Assembly (NCBI GenBank): GCA_016712465.1
Contig: JADJQZ010000001.1
Span: 6,634,001 to 6,698,000, forward strand
Origin: Candidatus Obscuribacter sp.
GTDB taxonomy: Bacteria > Cyanobacteriota > Vampirovibrionia > Obscuribacterales > Obscuribacteraceae
Direction of reading: 5' to 3'
DNA length: 64,000 nucleotides
Position 1 is the first letter of the stretch; each line of letters opens with the position of its first letter. The translations under genes were made by a program, and so were the position numbers. Positions 1 through 8,291 of this stretch are shown here, one piece after another. The notes beneath the pieces were generated by a model. It searched no databases. It worked only from the letters and a program-made list of their open reading frames with translations, and had not been told where the DNA came from.

Positions 1-30
1 TGCCGGTCTTAAACTCTCAGGTGCTTTCTG

Positions 31-80
31 AAAAAGATACGGATACAGCTCCAGCACAAACAAGGCTGAAGCTGTATCCG
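31..80 (-). terminator. Rho-independent terminator of the glycosyltransferase operon
   Basis: An 11-bp perfect stem (40-50 with 70-80, 19-nt loop) lies just past the stop codon at 116-118. Read on the minus strand it is followed by TATCTTTTTC (A-run 31-35 on the plus strand). It fits the end of the four-gene minus-strand operon. Confidence 0.75.
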
Positions 81-115
81 CTCTGAGTGCGGACACGCGA
101 GAGCGCGACCGGCTA

Positions 116-1333
116 TTACTCGGCTTTTGCCGACAAGTAACCTTCAAGGCATTGCAGCAGCGGCTCAAGTCCCGAGCCACGCAAAAGCGCCTTCTTGTCT
201 GAGGCAATGGCTTGGGCCATTTGCGGAAGCTCTTGCACGAACCGGCGCAGGCTCTCGGCGTTCACCGTTCTATCCTGGAGCCCGAAGCCGTTCGCCCGGA
301 TCACCTCGGCGTTCATCACCTGCTCATACACCGCAAGCGGTATCACATAGGCCGGCAGCCCCAGGTACATGGCTTCCGAGAGCAGGGTGTGACCGGCGGT
401 GGTGACGATGCCGTCTGCCGACGCCAACACCGTATCGAAGGCGGCATCGCCGTGCTGGTAAATTTGCACGTTGGCAAAGCCTGATGCTGCCTGCAAAGGT
501 TGTGCGTCCTTTGCCGGCAGGAAAACCTGGAACTGTACCTCAGGCAAAAGGGCGAGCTGGGCGAGCATGTCCGGAATGGCCTGGGGGAAGTCTTTCTGGG
601 ATGAGGCGTAGACCAAAAGCGAAAGCCCCTTGGCGGCAGACTCGCACTCGTTCCGGCTGCGTCTTTCCTTGATGGCTTCCACCGAGGCTTTTATCACCGG
701 CGGCAAGATTTTCACCTGGGAGCCAAGGAGGGATTGATTGGAGCCGTGCGCTGCCGGAAGCGGCTCCGCCACATCGAAGAAGGAGACTGCCAGGCGGTCT
801 TGGGCCGCCGGGAAGAAGAGCTTGAGGCGGGCGATCTCGTCGGCGTAGTAGTGCCCGTCGAGCTCTTCAGGAAAGCTTTCCCTCAGATACTTGCTCTGCT
901 GGTCGATGGTCACCAGCGGTGCACCCGTACCATAGGCGTACTGTGCGCTGACCGGCTCGTAGTCGCTCACGACCAGATCCGGCTTGCCGACCAGTTCTTG
1001 CACTCTTGCCAGGGTCTTGAGGTTGAGCGAGAGGTCCAGGGTTTTGTTGGCTTCCAGGTTGGCAGTGGCTTCGAAATCGAGACCCTGACGAGAGCCGACA
1101 TAGAAGGGCACCACCACCGGTAGCACATAGACATGCCTGTGATCGGCAAAGCGGCCCTGGTAAAACTTGAGGCTTTCCCCGTAGGCAAGAATGACCACAG
1201 TGCAACTGCGGCTGAAATGCTCGATCAGGGGCAGCTGGCGAAAGGTGTGGCCGTTGCCGATGCCGCACACTCCCCAGACTATTTTGCGCCGTGGGTGGAG
1301 GTCTGCCTCCGCCTCATTGTGCTTGGATTTCAT
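116..1333 (-). CDS. GT-B glycosyltransferase, MurG/MJ1255-like
   Basis: A 405-residue protein that probably transfers a sugar from a nucleotide donor to an unknown acceptor. The N-terminal Rossmann half has the glycine motif GIGNGH (residues 24-29) typical of MurG and MJ1255-like GT-B enzymes. The C-terminal half has a donor-site-like stretch near residues 305-345 (ADGIVTTAGHTLLSEAM, then LGLP). The ATG at 1333 was chosen because GGGAG sits 7 nt upstream; a longer open frame to 1408 overlaps the preceding gene and has no support. It is last in a minus-strand operon, 14 bp after the kinase-like gene. No signal peptide or membrane segment is visible, so it should be cytosolic or peripheral. Fold assignment is fairly sure; substrate unknown. 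Confidence 0.8.
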   Translation of the reverse strand: MKSKHNEAEADLHPRRKIVWGVCGIGNGHTFRQLPLIEHFSRSCTVVILAYGESLKFYQGRFADHRHVYVLPVVVPFYVGSRQGLDFEATANLEANKTLDLSLNLKTLARVQELVGKPDLVVSDYEPVSAQYAYGTGAPLVTIDQQSKYLRESFPEELDGHYYADEIARLKLFFPAAQDRLAVSFFDVAEPLPAAHGSNQSLLGSQVKILPPVIKASVEAIKERRSRNECESAAKGLSLLVYASSQKDFPQAIPDMLAQLALLPEVQFQVFLPAKDAQPLQAASGFANVQIYQHGDAAFDTVLASADGIVTTAGHTLLSEAMYLGLPAYVIPLAVYEQVMNAEVIRANGFGLQDRTVNAESLRRFVQELPQMAQAIASDKKALLRGSGLEPLLQCLEGYLSAKAE

Positions 1334-1347
1334 AGATGACTCCCGGT

Positions 1348-2358
1348 CTAGAGTTTTCCACAGAGGGCGGCTGCCACAAAACCCAGGCTGCCGCTTACAG
1401 CCAGGCAACGGCAGCTTTTCAGGGCCCCGGCTAAATCGTTCGAAAGCTTAGCACGTTGGGCTTTCATCGGGGCAACGGCAATGCTGCCTACGAAGACTAG
1501 GGCTCCGTCGGCGAGCACGGTGTCGGCACCGAAGGCATCGGTAAAGTAAGGGAAGAGCCGGTGCAGGGCGCTGAGGCTCTCCAGCTCTTCAACCTGGGCG
1601 GCGCCGTCGTTGAGGCGGGCCAGTGCTATGGTGGCGATTGTGACCTGGGTGCGACTCTCGTAGGCATCCGGGGCCAGGCTGTAGGCGCGCCGCTCTAAGT
1701 AGTCGGTGGGCGCCCGGGCACAGACGGCGCTTTCTTCGGAAGCAGGAGGAGCGGCTGATTCAAACTGCTCCTCCGTCTGGCGACTGCGTGTCATGGTGCG
1801 GGTGCCGGCCAGGGCCACCAGTTTTCCCTCGCGTATGGCCACCAGGGTTCGGTTGCCCGAGAAAATCTTGCCGCCACGACGGGCAAGCTCCAGCGCCAGG
1901 CTGGTTTTGCCTGTGCCGGAGTGTCCGATTAGGAGGGTGGCGGCGCTGCCTTCCCGGTCGGCGTCGCTCAGGCAGGCACTGTGCAGGCTGTAGATGCCCT
2001 GATCATGCCAGAGCAGACGGCAGGCGCTGTAGATCAAGTTGATCAGATCCAGGCAGGAGCCCTGTCCCTGAAAGCGATCGAAGAGGGTGATGTGGCGGCG
2101 GCCTGCGCGCAGGGAGGGCGAGGGTGATTCCACCCAGGTGACAGTGAGCGTCACATTGCTGTGCGCCTGGTCTTGCGCATCGTCCGCCGGTATGCGGATT
2201 TGCAGACCGGGCAGATAGTTGTGGGCGATCATCTGCATCTCAGGCTGGTGGAAGACCGCTATCGGGGTTTCCACTTTTACCGTGAGATCACCGGGCAGGA
2301 GCATTATGCAACTGTGGGCACCTTGCTGCCCTTCGCGTTTTTTAGCTTGGGTTTTCAT
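1348..2358 (-). CDS. HPr kinase-like P-loop protein
   Basis: A 336-residue protein with a Walker A loop GHSGTGKT at residues 145-152, followed by a region like the C-terminal domain of HPr Ser kinase/phosphorylase. Such HprK-like stand-alone kinases occur outside sugar regulation, in natural-product and surface-glycan loci. The N-terminal 120 residues are unassigned. The ATG at 2358 has AGGA 7 nt upstream; an open extension to 2391 was rejected. It sits between two glycosyltransferase genes in one operon, so phosphorylation of a sugar, lipid or peptide intermediate is a reasonable inference. True HPr phosphorylation is unlikely, since no ptsH is nearby. Confidence 0.7.
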   Translation of the reverse strand: MKTQAKKREGQQGAHSCIMLLPGDLTVKVETPIAVFHQPEMQMIAHNYLPGLQIRIPADDAQDQAHSNVTLTVTWVESPSPSLRAGRRHITLFDRFQGQGSCLDLINLIYSACRLLWHDQGIYSLHSACLSDADREGSAATLLIGHSGTGKTSLALELARRGGKIFSGNRTLVAIREGKLVALAGTRTMTRSRQTEEQFESAAPPASEESAVCARAPTDYLERRAYSLAPDAYESRTQVTIATIALARLNDGAAQVEELESLSALHRLFPYFTDAFGADTVLADGALVFVGSIAVAPMKAQRAKLSNDLAGALKSCRCLAVSGSLGFVAAALCGKL

Positions 2359-2419
2359 AAACAGTCCTGTGGTAAGGTTGCAAAAGAGCAAGTTTGCAGT
2401 TATTAGCGCTGAATCCTGC

Positions 2420-3586
2420 TTACGGATGCTTTTTTCGAGCCAGTTGCAGGATTTCTTCGGCGACGTGAGCAGCCCCGCCGCTTCCGAACTTTGCGATCAA
2501 GTCGGCGCAGGCGCACTTATCCGTGAGGCGGGAGGCGGCTTCAGCCATGGCTGAAGCAAAGTTTTCCAGGAGCTGCTCGCTTGTGCAGACCCTTGTCGTC
2601 AGCCCTGCCAGCTCCTGCAGCAGGGCCTCTTGGTCGTGGCGGTAGTCGATGGAAAGCGGCTTGCCATCTGCCTCCTGGATGAAGCTAGGCCAGTCCAGGT
2701 GCGCATCGTCCATACCCGCCTGCCTGAGCAAGTCGAGCTGTTGGCCCTGGCTGTCGTTAGCCGGGGGCAGCCAGATGGTGGGCAAGTTGAAGCGGGCGGC
2801 GTCGTAGATGTTGCCCAGACCAGGTGTCATCAGGGCCAGGTCGGCCTGCCGCATCACCTCTTGCAGTTGTGACTTGCTGTAGGTGCGGGCACCGGCTCCC
2901 ATGAATTCCGATTCGATGCGGGAATTGCCGGCAATGACCAGGTCTTTGCCTGTGGCGATGCCGCTTCTGGCTACGGTTGTAATCACCAGGCGGGCATAGT
3001 CGAGGGTCTCGCGATCGCTCCAGTAGGGATTGGCCAGACCGCCCAGGTTGAGCAACATAAGCGGTTTTCCGGTGAGTGATCTTTTTGCTGCAACCTCGGC
3101 TTGGGCGGTCTCGCTCAGCTGGGCCGGCACCAGGGGCGGTACTGCCACCGTGGCGGCGGGGAAGGCTTGACGGCAGGCGTCCAGTCTCTCCTGCACGCCC
3201 AGAAAGTTCTGGCTCAGGTAGAGATGGCAGTCTTTCACCACAGCGGGAATTTCACGCCAGTACCAGGTGAGCGGGTCGTAGATGATGACCGTGAGCCCAT
3301 GGGCGAGAGCCTTCCCGGCCATCTCGAAATCAAGGGCCGTGAAGAAGATGTCGTAGTCGGCAAAGACTGCTTCCGGGTTTTCCTCCCTCTCCAGGTCGTG
3401 GATGCGGTCGTAGGGCAGGGGCTTCTGCAGGTCGAGGGTGTGACCCTTGCCCAGGTAGCCGATGGTCTGGAAGAGCGGGCGCAGATGTAGGAAACATTCG
3501 GCAATAGCCGCAGTGGGGCCGAAGCCGAAGGGCTCGGCATTGAGCAGAAGTCTTGCCTTAGAGGCTGTCGTAGCGGGTGTTTCCAT
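2420..3586 (-). CDS. GT-B-like glycosyltransferase
   Basis: A 388-residue protein resembling the GT28/MurG superfamily. The first half begins with a LLLNAEPFGFGPTAAIAE stretch where a GT-B glycine loop is expected. The second half has LLNLGG, then VMRQADLALMTPGLGNIYDA, like the nucleotide-sugar site of GT-B enzymes. The ATG at 3586 overlaps the end of the dioxygenase gene by about 29 bp and has GGGGAA upstream, so translation is probably coupled. An in-frame extension to 3802 lies wholly inside the upstream gene and looks like noise. The paired acceptor and product are not inferable; sharing an operon with a second GT suggests a disaccharide or glycosylated small molecule. Confidence 0.65.
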   Translation of the reverse strand: METPATTASKARLLLNAEPFGFGPTAAIAECFLHLRPLFQTIGYLGKGHTLDLQKPLPYDRIHDLEREENPEAVFADYDIFFTALDFEMAGKALAHGLTVIIYDPLTWYWREIPAVVKDCHLYLSQNFLGVQERLDACRQAFPAATVAVPPLVPAQLSETAQAEVAAKRSLTGKPLMLLNLGGLANPYWSDRETLDYARLVITTVARSGIATGKDLVIAGNSRIESEFMGAGARTYSKSQLQEVMRQADLALMTPGLGNIYDAARFNLPTIWLPPANDSQGQQLDLLRQAGMDDAHLDWPSFIQEADGKPLSIDYRHDQEALLQELAGLTTRVCTSEQLLENFASAMAEAASRLTDKCACADLIAKFGSGGAAHVAEEILQLARKKHP

Positions 3587-4703
3587 AGAGCAGGTTCCCC
3601 AAGAAGGTGAGGGTTTCAACCTGGCGCACGGCTTGGAGCCGCTCCGGGTCGGTAAAACGAGGCGGCTTGGAAGCGTGCATGAGAGCGTCGCGCACGTTCT
3701 TGCCGATGCCGGTTTGCAGGGCTTCGGCGCGAGCGGCGACGGCCTCCTGGTTGTCTTCGGCGGCGGGACCGGCGCAGATGTAAGCCACGTAGCGCGTCTC
3801 ATTGGAGAGGTTGGCGCTATTGGCGTGGGTGGTGCGGCTATCCCATGAAATCAGGTCGCCCTGGGCAAGCGGGCAGAGCTGTGCAGCCTGGCTCAGCGCC
3901 TCGTAAAGCGGGTGGTTGGGGTCCAGTTCCACATACTCGCCCTGGTTTTTGGCCATCTCTCCGTAGGCATGAAAGTGCCTGGGGGAGCCGGGTACACCCA
4001 CAAAGGTGCCGCGCTCGGCCGGGCAGTGGCGCAGTGCCAGCACGCCCTGGACGGTGCGGAAATGGGGATGCACATTGGGATTCTGGTCTACGTGCAGGGG
4101 CAGAGCTTCGGCTCCTTCCTGAGCGGGGCGCTTGATGCCGAGGCGGTCGAAGGTGGTCCAGAGATCGGCGCGTCCCCAGAGAAGTACGTGATGCAGATAG
4201 ACCCTGAGCGCTTGTCTGAGAGCAGCGATGGCGTCATCGTGATAGAGCTCGAAGAAGCCCCGGGTCATGAGCGCCACGCCGGTTGCATCGACGGGCATGT
4301 GTGCCTGGTCATCAGGCGTGCTGCTGTCCAGACTGAACTTGCCGTCGGAAAGCTGCAGGCAGACTTCGTGCATGCGGGCGATGACACGCTCGCAGAGAGC
4401 CGCACTTACCACGCTTTTGCTTACGACGATGCCGTAGGTCTGCCAGAACTGAAGGAATTCTGCTTCCTGGGTGAGTGGGTCAAAGCCTTTCAGGAAGCCA
4501 TTCTCGTCCAGGGGCATGGGCGGCAGGTCGAGGGCGGAGGAGTGACCGGTCTGTCTGTAGGCTTTGTAGCGAGCCTGCACTTCCGGCTTGGCACAGTTGA
4601 CCTGCAGGGCTCGAACCAGCTCAGCCATGAGGCTGTCGCTCCGGGGCGAACAGTTTTCAATTTCTTGAACCAGTTGCCTGATTCTGTCGTCGATTATGTA
4701 CAT
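3558..4703 (-). CDS. Phytanoyl-CoA dioxygenase (PhyH) family oxygenase
   Basis: A 381-residue Fe(II)/2-oxoglutarate oxygenase. The iron triad is visible as H204-x-D206 (LPLHVDQNPN) and H293 (TTHAN), and R304 (ETRYVAY) is placed to bind the 2-oxoglutarate carboxylate. The region RGTFVGVPGSPR is typical of PhyH enzymes. These proteins hydroxylate or halogenate small molecules and lipids; the substrate here is unknown. It is the first gene of the operon with two glycosyltransferases and an HPr-kinase-like gene, so it may tailor the same product. The promoter should lie in the spacer beyond 4703. Confidence 0.85.
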   Translation of the reverse strand: MYIIDDRIRQLVQEIENCSPRSDSLMAELVRALQVNCAKPEVQARYKAYRQTGHSSALDLPPMPLDENGFLKGFDPLTQEAEFLQFWQTYGIVVSKSVVSAALCERVIARMHEVCLQLSDGKFSLDSSTPDDQAHMPVDATGVALMTRGFFELYHDDAIAALRQALRVYLHHVLLWGRADLWTTFDRLGIKRPAQEGAEALPLHVDQNPNVHPHFRTVQGVLALRHCPAERGTFVGVPGSPRHFHAYGEMAKNQGEYVELDPNHPLYEALSQAAQLCPLAQGDLISWDSRTTHANSANLSNETRYVAYICAGPAAEDNQEAVAARAEALQTGIGKNVRDALMHASKPPRFTDPERLQAVRQVETLTFLGNLLYGNTRYDSL

Positions 4704-5220
4704 TTAGGTCTCCGTTGTTTACGTGCAGAAAGATTGAGAAGCCGCCCGGGGCGCCGCTCTCGATTGAGAACTGGCGGTGGGCGAATGCTTCTCGGTCGAC
4801 TACGGCAAGCTGCTTTTGACTTGCTGTGCCGTTTAGATGTGGTGCGAGACTATGCTTGAGACTTCTTCAAAAAGAACGAAAAGAGATATACCTCTGCCTA
4901 ACAAAGAGCGGCGCGATAACTCAATTTAGATAGTTGTCAGGTGAATGTGTCGGCGCTCATCTGTACCGTAGCGCTGCTCTCTCAGCGCTTCTCCGATCGG
5001 GGGAGAAGTGCCGTTTTATGCGGGTTTAGAGACCTTTGTTGGAGACATATTTCTTAAAGTGCCAAAATAGCAAAAAGTACTTAAAGTGCAAAAAGGGCTG
5101 GGAAAACGGCTTAAAGCTAAAAAAGTCCCGAAGATCCGGCGAAATTTTGGCAGGTCTGAAGAAAACTATCTCATCCTGAAGATTCGCATTCGCTCCGGCA
5201 GCGTGTGGACCAAAAAGGTA
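4704..5220. other. Spacer between the PhyH operon and island A
   Basis: No convincing gene. It should hold the promoter of the PhyH operon. A 7-bp hairpin (4988-4994 with 5002-5008) is visible, and 5040-5110 is A-rich with repeated AAAGTGC words. The open frames here continue antisense into real genes and look spurious. Confidence 0.5.
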
Positions 5221-5256
5221 AAAAAGGGAAGAAAGGAAGTCAATTTCCTTTCTTCC
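5221..5256 (-). terminator. Terminator at the end of island A
   Basis: A perfect 12-bp stem (5227-5238 with 5245-5256, 6-nt loop) followed on the minus strand by CCCTTTTTTACCTTTTT. It lies about 85 bp past the stop of the small membrane protein gene at 5341. Confidence 0.85.
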
Positions 5257-5340
5257 TCAGAAGAGCTCCCGGGGGAGTATGACCGACCGCTGGTCTCAGA
5301 CCACAGTGCCGGTCGGTCTCAGGTTAGGGGCGACGACGGC

Positions 5341-5547
5341 TCAGGTGAGCACGCCGAGCAGCACCAGAATGCCCTCGATGAAGCCGACCGGCGGCAGGAT
5401 CGAGACCAGACCGATGATGATGCCCTTGGAGAAGCCGAACATCACACCGGTGAACCAGGTGTAGACCACGGCACAGCCGATGGCGCCCATGATGAGGAAG
5501 TAGAGAAGAACGCCAATGGCGCCCAGGGAGAGAAAGAATGCCTTCAT
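5341..5547 (-). CDS. Small membrane protein, unknown function
   Basis: A 68-residue protein made almost entirely of two hydrophobic segments (about residues 4-30 and 38-66) separated by TGVMFGFSKG. The ATG at 5547 has GAGGTG 6 nt upstream; an open extension to 5628 would run through a strong hairpin and was rejected. It is the last of three minus-strand genes with G/C-ending codons. The glycine-rich hairpin topology resembles small inner-membrane proteins such as superinfection-exclusion or DUF-type proteins, but I do not recognise the family. Confidence 0.65.
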   Translation of the reverse strand: MKAFFLSLGAIGVLLYFLIMGAIGCAVVYTWFTGVMFGFSKGIIIGLVSILPPVGFIEGILVLLGVLT

Positions 5548-5591
5548 TGTGCACCTCGTGCAGAAAGGGTGAAGGTAGCAGCCGGAATAAT

Positions 5592-5629
5592 GTTGCACTT
5601 GAGGGTCTCGAAAGACCCCCAAGTGCAAC
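5592..5629. other. Long stem-loop with CGAA tetraloop
   Basis: Sixteen of 17 positions pair (5592-5608 with 5613-5629, one A/C mismatch) around a CGAA loop. It lies between two membrane-protein genes in island A. There is no T-run on either side, so it may be an mRNA-processing or stabilising element instead of a terminator. Confidence 0.6.
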
Positions 5630-5702
5630 TAAAACGATGGGCTGGCTTGAGCACAGGCGCAGAGACCGTGCCGCTAGAGCGACGTGCCGAAGTCGGCAGT
5701 CG

Positions 5703-6134
5703 TTACTTGCGGTTGGGCATCTTCACCGGCATCCAGGTACGTCCCTTCCAGGGAATTTCGCCACGCAGGTAGCCCCAGCCGAAAGCCATGGCAAAGATGG
5801 CCAGCGAAGCGAAAAGCCCGCTGGAAACTGCCAGTGCCGTGCCGAGAAGCGTGTTGAAAACCCAGGCGGCGGCGCTCAGACCTGCCCAGGTGGACAGGAT
5901 GAAGGCCGGCCACTGGATCACTCTGCCGGTCTGCATGAGACCGAAGAGGGAACGGCTGTAGATGGTGATGCCCATGCCGCCGCCCAGAGCGAACAGTCCC
6001 ACAATCGCCGAGGAGGCGACGGTGACGAAGGCAGTCTGAGCAAGGCTGCCGCCGAGAGTGACGCCAAGCCCCAGGGTCATGGTGACCGCCGAGGCGATGA
6101 CGAAGAAAAGAAACACCTTGAGAGGGTGCATCAT
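5703..6134 (-). CDS. Integral membrane protein, unknown function
   Basis: A 143-residue protein with about four hydrophobic segments (roughly residues 5-27, 32-55, 72-95, 98-122) and a basic tail (RTWMPVKMPNRK). Two adjacent ATG codons occur at 6134 and 6131; GGAG 7 nt before 6134 favours the first. It sits between a HAD hydrolase gene and the 68-residue membrane protein gene on the same strand, each separated by a hairpin. No family recognised. It was chosen over the plus-strand frame across the same bases because of its ribosome site and coherent hydrophobic pattern. Confidence 0.65.
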   Translation of the reverse strand: MMHPLKVFLFFVIASAVTMTLGLGVTLGGSLAQTAFVTVASSAIVGLFALGGGMGITIYSRSLFGLMQTGRVIQWPAFILSTWAGLSAAAWVFNTLLGTALAVSSGLFASLAIFAMAFGWGYLRGEIPWKGRTWMPVKMPNRK

Positions 6135-6221
6135 GATTTTGCTCCTACAGATTCTTGTTAGCGTCGGCTTTATCCAGCAATTGCTTGAGAGCAAGGGCCG
6201 GACCGGCGCAGGATAGTTTGG

Positions 6222-6276
6222 AGAAAAGCTTCGGCCGGGCAGGCAACTCCGGTGAGGGAATTGTCTGCCTGCGGCC
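6222..6276 (-). terminator. Probable terminator after the HAD hydrolase gene
   Basis: An imperfect GC-rich stem built from 6233-6246 and 6261-6276, followed on the minus strand by GAAGCTTTTCTCC. It lies 30 bp past the HAD stop. Confidence 0.45.
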
Positions 6277-6305
6277 TTTTGTCCGGCTTTTACCGAAGAC
6301 TAGCT

Positions 6306-7196
6306 TCAGCTCTTCTTGCCGGTGGTGGCGCGCGGCTTGCGGCGGGCCGGACGGCTGGAGCCGCAGGTACCACCGGTGGTGCCGATGCCGGAGAGTGCCA
6401 TGTCGCGCTGACGGATCAGGCGGTTGATGGCGTTCTCCTGCGCGTCGCGCCAGTTCTTCACCGGGAACACCTTGAAGCCGGTGTTTTCGGGAAGCTTGTC
6501 GCCGTCCTTGGAAAGCGAGGTCTCGAAGGGAACGTGGATGAAGTTCATCACGTTCAGGCAGACACCGTCCGAGCGAACACTGTTGCCGATGAAGGCAGAG
6601 TATTCCGGGTCGATGTTGTAGTCTTCGATGAGCTGTGCGACCAGCTTGTCCTTGCCTTCAGTCAGGGTGATGATGCGATCGTCGAAGAGCTTCTCCAGAC
6701 CGCTCTGGCGGATCTTGAAGAGCTGAGCTTCGTAGTCGCCCACGGTCACCGCCACAAGCAGGAAGCGCTCATGAGCTTGGGTGAGCACCTGGATGCAGTC
6801 GGTGAAGAGCTTGGGGCGACGGAAGAACGGCGCAGAGCCGATGCCCTTCAGCAGCGAGCGGAAATGCTCGGCCTGCTGGTCGGGAACCTGGGTCAGGTTG
6901 AAGCGCTTGCGCAGGTCTTCGTAGGTCTCGACCAGGGCTTCCGGGAAGCGATGGCGTTCGAAACCACGATGCGGCATGCTGCCGTAGTAAATACGCTTGA
7001 GAGCGTTGGTCGACTCTTCATGGGGAACACCCAGAAGACTCATGAGCAGGGCGAACTCCTCGAAGGCTTCGTCGAAATACGGCTGACATTCGATGGTGGT
7101 TCCGTCCATGTCGATGCAGAGCACAGCCAACTTGCCGTTGGGGGTGATCAGATCGCGCTGCTCGGCGAAACACTTAAGATTGAGTTTTTGTGCCAT
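6306..7196 (-). CDS. HAD-superfamily hydrolase
   Basis: A 296-residue cytosolic phosphatase-type protein. Motif I is D29-M-D31-G-T (CIDMDGTT), motif II the Thr in VAVTVGD, motif III a Lys near GKDKL, and motif IV FIGNSVRSD, so the catalytic set looks complete. The 110 residues after motif I form a helical C1 cap, as in phosphoglycolate- or nucleotidase-like HADs; the substrate cannot be read. The last 25 residues are a low-complexity basic tail ending TTGKKS, unusual for HADs and shared in style with other island proteins. The start at 7196 has GAGG 5 nt upstream. Codons end strongly in C/G. Confidence 0.85.
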   Translation of the reverse strand: MAQKLNLKCFAEQRDLITPNGKLAVLCIDMDGTTIECQPYFDEAFEEFALLMSLLGVPHEESTNALKRIYYGSMPHRGFERHRFPEALVETYEDLRKRFNLTQVPDQQAEHFRSLLKGIGSAPFFRRPKLFTDCIQVLTQAHERFLLVAVTVGDYEAQLFKIRQSGLEKLFDDRIITLTEGKDKLVAQLIEDYNIDPEYSAFIGNSVRSDGVCLNVMNFIHVPFETSLSKDGDKLPENTGFKVFPVKNWRDAQENAINRLIRQRDMALSGIGTTGGTCGSSRPARRKPRATTGKKS

Positions 7197-7555
7197 ACAC
7201 ACCTCACGTTGTTAGGCGTCGACGTCACAGGAGCGTCGTACGCGGTTGAATTGAGGGCTCTGTCGTTGGAATGGCGTTTCCGGAGCAAGTTCATCCAGCC
7301 GAGAAGAATCAGCGTTGCTGACGGTCTCGGAACAGTCGAGGATGAGATTGGAGCGGGGGTGGCTATCGGTTCGAAAGGGCTCTCAAGTAAGAAAAGTAAT
7401 TTAGTTACACCAAGATCCCTAATGGTTCTGAACTGTGCCAGTAAAGAGAACGACGAATCAAAGAAGAGTTTATGAACGACTATTTAGTCGATGAAGCAAG
7501 TTATAAGAGGCTAGTTGAACTTCGCTAGCTTGAAGACCTTTCGCAAAGGCGGATG
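7197..7555. other. Spacer holding the island A promoter
   Basis: No gene seen. It should carry the promoter of the minus-strand HAD gene. A 14-nt palindrome, CGACTATTTAGTCG (7477-7490), could be an operator or a hairpin. Confidence 0.4.
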
Positions 7556-8233
7556 TCAAGCGCAAGCGCTCTTGCGGTTGGGATCGAGCAAATCTCCGAT
7601 AGGCACATTGTTTTCAAATTTTTCCCAGAGCGCGTCGGCGCCTTCCTCCACTTTCAGGTCCATTTCGTCGGCATGAAGAGGCAGCAGTTGATAGAAGTGC
7701 ACGGTTTTTTCGTCGGAGACCTTTAGTTCACCAAATTCTTCGTCAAAGAAAATCGGCGGAACCAGCATGAATCCGATCATCTGAGAGCCTTCACAGACGG
7801 GCTCCGGCGGGTCGCCCAGGGGAATTGTATGATTCATGCCCAGCCAGGTATCGGCGTTGTAGGGATAGCGAGCCAGGGTCTTCAGCCACCTGACCGGCCA
7901 GTAGTTTTTTTCGTCCTGAAAGGCTTCCATGGACAAAGGCCAGTCCGGCGGCAAGCAGATGAGCAGTTCGGCGTATTTGTACTCATCCAGTTCCTCCGGC
8001 ACGTTCATGGGCAGGTCGCTCATGCCGGTGGTAACCAGGGTGAGAAAAGGGCGATCTTCCGTAGCCGGAATTACATGAACATCCACGTGCAGATGATCGG
8101 AGACTGTTTCATGCAAAACAACATCGATTTCTCCGATGAAAGTTTCTATGTGCTCTTGTGCCAGGTCAATAACCTGGGGGGAACCGTCTGAAATGTTGAA
8201 CATATCAGGGCTTTTGCCCTCTTGTTGGTTCAT
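7556..8233 (-). CDS. Suppressor of fused (SUFU) domain protein
   Basis: A 225-residue protein matching the bacterial SUFU domain along its length: a VLHETVSDHLHVDVHVI stretch, ERPF-type core (DRPFLTLVTTGMSDLPM), YAELLICLPPDWPL, YWPVRWLKTLARYPY and HTIPLG. Known bacterial SUFU proteins are often immunity partners of polymorphic toxins, but many are solitary. No toxin-like partner is adjacent here: the neighbours are a HAD hydrolase and an anchored unknown. AAGGGTG lies 8 nt before the ATG. The protein is acidic and has no signal peptide, so it is probably cytosolic. Confidence 0.9.
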   Translation of the reverse strand: MNQQEGKSPDMFNISDGSPQVIDLAQEHIETFIGEIDVVLHETVSDHLHVDVHVIPATEDRPFLTLVTTGMSDLPMNVPEELDEYKYAELLICLPPDWPLSMEAFQDEKNYWPVRWLKTLARYPYNADTWLGMNHTIPLGDPPEPVCEGSQMIGFMLVPPIFFDEEFGELKVSDEKTVHFYQLLPLHADEMDLKVEEGADALWEKFENNVPIGDLLDPNRKSACA

Positions 8234-8291
8234 CGAAATTCACCCTTGCGGTAGACCTTGAAGTTATACCCGGAAAACTCAAGCGACTTAG

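Noticed and set aside
6252..7475. A 407-residue plus-strand frame over the HAD gene
   Set aside because: HAD motifs are intact on the minus strand and the plus-strand frame has no ribosome site or domain.
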